A DNA stretch of 64,000 nt from Candidatus Omnitrophota bacterium. Its GTDB lineage: Bacteria > Omnitrophota > Omnitrophia > Omnitrophales > JACROU01. A model generated the notes under the pieces. It searched no databases. It was not told the DNA's origin and saw nothing but the letters and a program-made list of their open reading frames with translations. The stretch covers positions 248,001 through 312,000 of the forward strand of contig JAJDCD010000023.1 in NCBI GenBank assembly GCA_029261035.1. The letters run 5' to 3'. Made by a program: the position numbers and the translations under genes. This document shows positions 35,501 to 44,500 of this stretch, piece by piece (the stretch's first letter is position 1; each line of letters starts with the position of its first letter).

Positions 35501-38500
35501 TTGTTTGAATTTTTAAAAAGATTAGCTTATGAGGTTGGAAACCAAACAAAGTCTAGTGAACATTTTGGCGTTGTAACAGCACCTATTTTAAATAAAATTT
35601 TTGATATTTATAAACACGTTTTCTCCACACCTAATTTTGAAAAAAAAGTATATAAAGATGCTGTTATCCATTCATTTTTGCATATTTATTGGGGAGTCAA
35701 AGGGGATTATTCTCCACTGCCATTAATGCAACGGCGAATAGATGATTTTCAACCTGTGGTGAACTTTATTCAAGACGCATGGAATGAGTCCAGAGAAGAG
35801 GAGAGAAGGAATGGAATTAAAGATTTGTATGACAACTTTGTTCAATATCAAGATGAGGGCTCTGCCTCTAGTTTAGGCAATGCTCATAGACCCCCTTTTT
35901 CTTTTAAAAACGGTATATTTCGTTTGAATTGGAATTACCCTGGAAAGGCGGATGTTTATCCATGGGCACCTAAAGAGAGGGGCAGTTTTGCGGAAGCCTT
36001 AAATTATTGGTATGGCCGTGCCATATTCTTTACGGTGGACGAAAGAGAACCTCTTCATTATGAAGAAGCAATAACAGAGCGCTTGAGTTCTGCTGTTGGA
36101 GATTTTGAAAAAATATATAGAGGGCTTGCTGCCTATCCTCAGTTACGATTATCCAATGTTCTGATTCAAAGAAACTTGGATAAACCCACAGCAGAAGTTG
36201 TGGAAATGATAAAGCCACTTATATTTGATGCAGCAAAAGCTTTTGGGGAGGCTCCTGAGTCAAGAGCTTTTCGTGTTGATCGAAAGGCAGACCACGACTC
36301 CTTGATGGTTTTGTATCATAATGCAGAACAATTTGTTGATACTGTAACTCCGTTTTATCGAGCGCATCAATCCAAAGCCTCTAGTTTGGGTTTACGACCT
36401 GTCGAAGAGAAAAAAGTTTCAACATTTGATAGGTTTCCTACAGACAAAGATTATTGGGATCTTTTTTGGAAAGAAGCTAAGCTTTCCTCTTCTTCTGTTA
36501 ATGGGGATTACCCTCCATCAATTTCGGGTTTTCTAGAACGGTTTTTTTCAAAATTACCTAACAATTTTAAATCAGGACTGGATTTAGGCACAGGAAATTT
36601 TCATGCCTTAAGAAAGGCGAGGGAACACTTTGATTCTAGAGCAATGACACCTATTCTTATAGGTACAGACTTTGCTCAGCCAGGAATGAGCCCTCCCGAA
36701 GGGGTGGTTTTTAGGAAAGTTGCGGGAGAACATCTTTCCGATCTATTAATAGATGATGAGCTAGACCTTCAGCATATAGAGGCTATTTTCGGAGTGCATT
36801 CGTTACTTTATATGAATGTGGAAGGCACCCTAAGACAAATGAATGCTGTTATGCCAATGGGAGGACAAATTGGATTTGTTTTACATCATGCAGAATCAAC
36901 CTATGTTTTTTCTGAAAAGTATTATTTGGAAATGTTGTTATTACTTGAACGCTTAGATTTATTTGCAACTTTGCGGCAATTCATAAAAGACCCTAGACCT
37001 AAAACGTTACGCGTTGTTTATAAAAAAACAAAAGTACTCATAGACATTATTCTCCAAAAACAAGAAGAAGACCGTGCTTTTAGCGACTCCCCAACAGGAA
37101 AGATGATTGGAGAACTGATAGGGTTGTCTAGCTATGTTACCCAACAAGTGCTTAGTGATTGGCTTAAAAACTCATCTTATGCACATAAGGTCCCAGAATT
37201 TTCTACCCCTTTTGATATGATTTATATGATGGAGTTTCTTTCTTTAGATGAAATGGAGGGTTTTCGCGAGGAAGGTTTGGATGATTATATTTATGAAGTT
37301 ATGAGTCAATATAAAAAATTGAAAGTGGAGCTAAACCAAACTCACACGGAATATTTGGAAAGAATAGAGGGGCGTTTTTACGGAAGAAAAAAGAAAGCCG
37401 CTTTGCTTAAAGAAGCTGCTATTTATGGAATGCAGCATAAAGACGAACTTATGGACTTGTTCAAACGCAATGGTTTTGAAGTTGAAGTTGAAGAGCTTCA
37501 TGATACCCAAAGTAACGGAAGGTCGTTGTTGGGTTGGGGAGTTACGGGAACAAAAATTTCGGAAGCAATGGAAAAAAAACCTGTTTTGAAAAGAGTTAAT
37601 TCAGAAATGCCCAAACTTGATTTTGATGAAATAAAAATGAAAATCCCAGATTTTAACGATGACTTTTTTGAAAGCGTACAAAACCAACTGGAGCAGTTAG
37701 AACTGTTAGAACGCATTGGTTTTCTTAAAGCGGCGTATGCTATTTTGCAGGACCCTTCAAATTTGTGGGCACAAAACACATTAAATCACGCAGTATACAT
37801 ATTAGATCTATATGCACATTTTATTTCAGGGATGAAAAAATTTATAGGTGATTATGCTTTTTTTAACCCTTCAACTATTTTAAGTTTGTATTACCAGACT
37901 TTAAAAGGCTTAGAAACCAGACTTTTGCCAGGAGAGCTTCTAGATCACATATTATGGATTCAATCCCAGATAAGGATGAATCAAATAGAAAAAGTATTAT
38001 TAAGAAGAATTTTAGAATTAAGGCCTGAAGAAAAAGTAAGGCGTCCAGGGAAAATTGTTCAAAGAGCTCTGTCGGAGTTAGGTTATGAACTTACCCTTTT
38101 TGGACAAACTAGCTTTTCTAAAGACAACACATACTGGGAGATCGAAATAGAAAAAACCACTGCAGCGAGTTTGGGGAGACTGAGGTCCATGACAACCCAT
38201 AGGGTGTTTAGTAAGGAAGAAAAAGAACTAAAAACCAATGAGATCGTTCCCGCAGCCAGTTTAGGTCAAGTGAGGAATCAAAAGTCCGTCTTGATTGATA
38301 GAATCCGAGCAGGGTATGAAAAACTAAAGGAAGAAGAGAAAGTAGAGATTGGTGATATAAGTCTTTTGGTAGACAAGAAAGAGGGAAGGTTTTACAAAAC
38401 ATTTCCTCATCCAGGTGGGAAGAATAAAGGAAGTAGAGAGCCGGTTAGACTGGGAGCTAACATTGAAGAGCTTGAGCTTAGGCTTCTAAGAGAAGAAGAA

Positions 38501-41500
38501 GCTATTGTTTTAGAATTTATATATACAAAAAAAGGAAAAAAGGGAGTTGCCAAGCTTTATTGGACCGGAAAAAAATATGAGACCGAGTACGAAAGAAAGG
38601 TCCGCGAGATGCGAGAAGCATTTAAAAATCTAGAGGAAGAAAAGGTAGTAGCGGTAGGGGATGTGAGTTTGCTGGTGAATAAGTCGCAAGGAAAATTACA
38701 ACACGGTTTTCCAACGCCAAATGGAAACACATTAAATAAACTCCAACCAATAGGAACAGGAATGAAGGGTGCGCGTCAAGAAACTGTTGCTTCGAGTCTT
38801 GGGGTACAACTCAATAAAGAAATGCTGATCATGAAAATAAGAGAAGGGTTTAGGGATTTAGAAGTTGGAAATACCAAGATGGTGAGCATAGGCGATGTGA
38901 GCCTTTTGGTAGATAAAAAACGAGGAAGATTTTACCAGACGTTTCCGACACCCGATGGAGGTACGGTAGAGAGGGGACAAGGAATAGGAGCAGGAAAGGG
39001 CATAAAAGACATTTATTTAAAAATGATAAAAGAAGAGCAGGAAATTGTTTTAGAATTTTGGTTTAAAAAAGGGAACAGTGAAACAGAAGATAGAGTAAAG
39101 TTTTATTGGAATGGAAAAGAGTATAAACAGGAAAAAGACAGAAAGAAAAAAGAGTTAATCAAGCGGATCAAAAAAGGATTTAAAAAAGCAAAAAAAGGCC
39201 AGTCTACAGAGATTGGAGATGTAAGTTTGTTGGTTAACAAAAAATACGGAAGGCTCCAGTCGGTTTTTCCGATGCCTAATGGCGAAAAAGTTGCGGGGAT
39301 AGGTTTATCCTTTGGAGCGAAATTAAACCTCAAAAAGATTAGTTTAAAGATACAAAATGAAGAAGGGCAGATCGTTTTAAAATTCCTTTATAGAGTAAAG
39401 GGGAAAAAGGAACAAGAAACAGCAAAACTCTATTGGAATGGAAAAAAATATGAAACAGAGGAAAAGAAAAAAAGCAGTAATAAGGAACAAAAAGAGTTAA
39501 TCAAGAAAATCCGAAAAGGATTTAAGGATTTGGAGTCTGGAAAAAGCGAAGCAATAGAAGTTGGTGATGTGAGTCTTTTGATAAAGAAAAAAAGAGGCCT
39601 TTTTAAAGGAAGTTTCCCAACACCTAACGGAGGAAAGGTGGGGGCCTCTCAGGCGCTTGGAACGAGTGGGAACCTCAGTGAAATTTTTCTAACAATAAGA
39701 AAAGAAGGAAATCAAATAGTTTTAGAATTTCGATATACGAAAATGATTTCAAATACAGGAGATAGAAAAGAAAAAATTGTTGGAAAAGAAAGGCTTTATT
39801 GGAATGGAACAAAATATCTGAACAAGTTTAATACAGGAGAAAGAAAAAAGAGAGAAGAAAGACTAATCAAACAAATCCGAAACGGATTTAAGAGTTTAAA
39901 ATTGGGGAGGAAGCAAGAGGTTGAAATCGAAGATATTAGTTTGCTGATATATAAAAAATACGGGACCCTTAAACCCATCTTTCCAACACCTGACGGAGGA
40001 CAAGTTAGAAAAGGATATCCGTTTGGGGGCACTAAGCACATTAAAGAGATAGCGTTAAGGATAAAGAAAGAAGAAGGCCAAATTGTTCTCGAGTTTTTCT
40101 ATAAAATAGAAGGAGAGGAAAAGAAAAGTGTCAGAAAGGTGTACTGGCACGAAGGAAAATATGAGTCAGAGGTGGGGAGAAAAAAAAGAGAAATTCACGA
40201 AGGGTTTAAAAACTTACAGTCTGGAGAAAAAGAAAAAATAGAAATCGAAGATATCAGTTTGTTAGTAAACATGAGACACGGGGTATTCAAACCCGACTTT
40301 CCTACGCCCGATGGAGGTCGAATAGGTAAAAGTCGAGGAATGGGAGTAGGAAAAAATCTTAAAGCCATATCTTTAAGGGCAAGTAAAGTAAAAGGAAAAA
40401 TTGTTTTAGAATATTTCTATAAGACAAAAGGAAGTAAGAAAGAAAAATTCGCAAAAGTGTATTGGTTCGAGGGTAAATATGAAGTAGAGATAGATAGAAA
40501 GAGAAGAGAAATCCGAGAAGGGTTTCAAAAGTTACAGCTTGGAGAACAAGAAGAAATAGAAATTGGAGATGTGAGCCTCTTGGTGAATAAAAGATATGGA
40601 AACTTCCAAATGACGTTTCCAACCCCTGATGGAAGTCAGGTTGGCAGGGTAGGAGCCATTGGAATAGGAAAAAATCTCAAAGAGGTCACTTTAACCATAA
40701 GGAAAGAAAATGGCGAAATCATCCTAGTCTTTTTCTCTAAGACCAAAGGAAGCAAGAAAGAAAAGCAAACAAAACTATACTGGTACGAGGAGAAATACGA
40801 GTCTGAGACAGATAGAAAAAGAAGAGAAATACGAGAAGGATTTCAAAAGTTACAGCTTGGAGAACAAGAAGAAATAGAAATTGGAGATGTGAATCTTCTG
40901 GTGAACAAAAAAGCAGGGAACTTCAAATTCCGCTTTCCGACACCTGATGGAGGGCAGGTTGGAAAGCAATATGCAATTGGAATGGGGGGGGACTCCATAG
41001 AGATTGATCTGAAGATAAAAAGAGAAAAAGAAACAGGAAAAATCTTGTTAGAATTTAGATATCAAAAACAAGGCCGAGCAACTTTTGAGAAAGTGCCTGT
41101 TACCTTAGCCTGGAATCCCACGACAAAAACCTACGAGCCTTATGTCCCCGAAACCCAACAAGATGTTTATGAGTTTGACCTCGATACGGAAGGGTTTAGT
41201 TTGGGAAGACAGATGTTAGAAGTCGGAAGTCAGAAAATGCCAAAAGCTAAAGGCTATGAGCTGACAGCTATAGAAGCGTCGAGCTTGGGAGAACAACAAG
41301 CATTAGAGGAAGCCTGGAAGGCATTTCAGTTACAACGTCCTCAGCTGATTGCAAAGATTGAAGCATGGAAAGCTGGAAAGCGAGGCGAAGAAACAGCACG
41401 GCAATTAAGAGATCAAATTTATAAGATCGAACGAGCAGATTTAATTGCTTGGGATTTAGATAAGTATATGCACAAAAAATCCTCCCAAAAAGTTTTTTCT

Positions 41501-44500
41501 GGTTATAAAGAACTGCTGATTGCTCTTTTTTCCGATCTTCAGTTAAACCCTTTAGGTTTTCAATTAGATTTTGTGAAAAAACCTCTAGAATCGATTCGTT
41601 TTCGATTTGCTCAAAAGGTTCCTTCTGTTATGGAGCGTTATGCTCGGGTTGAAACTTTATCTGAAGAGGAAAAAGATTTGTTAAGAGAGGAAGTATATGA
41701 AATTGATTCGTCGAGGCTTAAAGAGTGGCAGCTAGAAAGAGTTCTTCATCGAAAAGAAGTTCCTTTGTTTGATGGGGATTACAGGCAGGTTCTTATTTTG
41801 TCTCTTCCAGACTTAAAATTAAACCCTCTAGGTTTTGGGCTTGATTTTACTACTTTAGAAAAAGCATTAGAATCAATGCGTTTTATTTTTGAAAAAGAAA
41901 TTCTGGAAATTTTAAAACGTTATGAGCAATTGAAGGGGCTGTCGGAACTAAAAGTAGAACAGTTAAGAGAAGAAATTTATGCCATTCGAGGAAGGCATCT
42001 AACAGCTTGGGGTTTAGAAGGGTTAGGAGATAGAAGTGCGGCCCCTTATTTTAAGGGAAGTACTTTTAATGCATTGAATACTTTTTTTTCGGAGTTGAAT
42101 TTGAACTCCTTAGACTATGAATTGGACTGGTCCAGCCCAGAACAGGCTACGGCATCGGTTCATCATGTCTTTAATAAAGAATTTCCAGAGCTTATGGAAC
42201 GGTATCGACGCTTTGAAGAGTTGAGCTTTTCTCAACAAAACAGGTTAAGAGATGAGTTTTATCAATTTACTCAGAATCAAATGCAAGCGTTAAACTTAAG
42301 AGCCGCAACTCAAGAATATTTTCAAAACACACATGCTATAGCCATGCAGGCTATTTTTCCTAAGCTGGAACTTAATGTATTGGGTTTTAGTCTGGATTGG
42401 AGTTCTCCTGAGCAAGCGAGAGCCTCCCTGAGATTTGTTTTTCAGAGACACATTCCGTCTATTATGGAACGTTATGAAAAAATAGATCAGTTAGATGCAG
42501 AAATGATTGAAAGATTAAGAAGAGATATCTATCACAACATTTCAAATGCGCATTTTCGATTATGGAAAATACAAAATTTGATTCGCACTAAAGTTTTGGG
42601 TGAAAACTATCTTGAGGTTTTGGACGTTTTTTTTAATGATCCTCGATTAGGTTTCTCTATCTTAGGTATGAGACAGTATCGTAAACAAAACACAACAACA
42701 AAATATCAATGGAAAGATTTGCAACAAGCAAAAACAAGTATTAAAGAAGCGATGAGAGAAAATATGCCAGAACTTGTGGATCAGTATGAAGCATGGGAAA
42801 GCTTAAGTCTTTTTGAACAAAATAACTTACGCGATGATTTTTACGCAATAACAGCAGGGCATATTGCTGTTTGGGGATTAAATAGCGCTTTAAATAATAG
42901 AGCAGTTCCTTTTTTTAAAGGAAAAATTTTTAATGTCTTGAATGAAACTTTTCCTAACCTTAAGTTAAATCCTTTAGGGTTTGCTTTGGATTACACTACA
43001 ACAGATAGAGCTCTAGAGTCTATTCGGTATGTGTTAAGCAAGAAAAAACCAAAGGTGATCGAGGAGTATGATCGCAGACACGAATTGAGTCAGGACGAAA
43101 TAGAAGCGCTAAAAGAGAAAATATATCAAATAAATTCAAGGAGTCTTCTTTTGTGGGGTTTAAGAGGCGCTTTTTCTAAAAAAGAATCTCCACAATTTGA
43201 AGGAAGTTATGTTCGAGCTTTACAGACTTTCTTTTCTGGTTTGGAGTTAAACCCGCTTCGATTCAGGACAGATTTTACAACGGAAGAAAATGCGATTAAC
43301 TCGGTGTTATCCAAGTTTGAGAGATACAAGCCTCAACTTTTTAGTAAATATCAAAGTATTGAAGACTTAACGGAAGAAGAAGTGGAGACTTTAAGAGAGC
43401 AAATTTATCGAATTCAGCCGGAACAACTTAAATTGTGGGGTTTAAGAGGGGCTTTTAGTTATTTTAAGGGAGGGTATCGTGCAATTCTTATGGCTGTTTT
43501 TAACCACTCTCGATTAAATTTAGAAAAAGAAAGTTTTAAGAGAAAACGCAAAAGAAGACGCATCTCAGAATCAGGACGGATTCCAACGGTAGGTCTCAAC
43601 GTACAAACAGATGAGGAATCGTCTGCTTCAAGTCTAGGCGAGGATATGTCTGACACGGAAGTTTGGAAATATGGTTTTAAGACGGTCAAAGGAAGCGCGG
43701 AGTATAACCCGGAGCTTAAGAAAGCTATACGAGAATTTTTCCGAGCTTTAAAAGGAAGCAACCCGGACAAACTAAAAATAATATCTGTGGATACAGGAAC
43801 AGGTGCTTATACAGCAATTAATGAGGCAAGAAACTATTTAGAAGAGCAAGGTTGGTTACATCGATTTGAGCTGGTGGGTACAGATATTTTCGAACCAGAA
43901 GAAAAGGCCCCAAAAGGGGTTCGATTCGAAAAAGTAGCTACAGAAAGCTTGTCTGACAGTTTTGCTTTAGAGTCTCTGGATGGCGTTATGAGTGTGCGGT
44001 CACTTTTATACACAGATGTTAAAGACAGTCTTTTTGTATTGAATCAAGTATTAAAAGTTGGCGGAGAAGGTCTTTTTATTCTCCATCATAAATATTCAGA
44101 GATTCTTGCATTTGATAGAGATTTTCAAGAACAGGTAGATATTTTAAAAGGTTTAAAGTTATTCGCACATTTAGAAACTTTTGTGAAACAGCCCAATTAT
44201 AGGAATTTAAGGCAGTTGCTGATAGTAAGAAAAATTATTTCTAATGCAATCCATGAGAGAAAAACAAGAAAAGACTTTCCTCATATTTTAAATAGAGAGA
44301 TTGGCCTTTTGCAAAAGTTTCAAGCAGCCATTGACTATTCTGTTTATCTTGTTTTAAGAGACGGGTTAAAGAAAAAGATTACTACGAAGGAAATAGATGA
44401 GGTTCTAAGCTTTTTGGAAGTACCAACAAACATGGAAGAAGAGTTTCTTCCTTATTTTAACGACCTTATGACTCTATATATCCGTCAATATAGCGGTTTT

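Noticed and set aside
38267-43560. Regular repeats that might suggest a CRISPR array
   Set aside because: They are protein-coding repeats of 285-320 bases in an open frame; no 24-40 base direct repeats with unique spacers and no cas genes were seen anywhere in the window.
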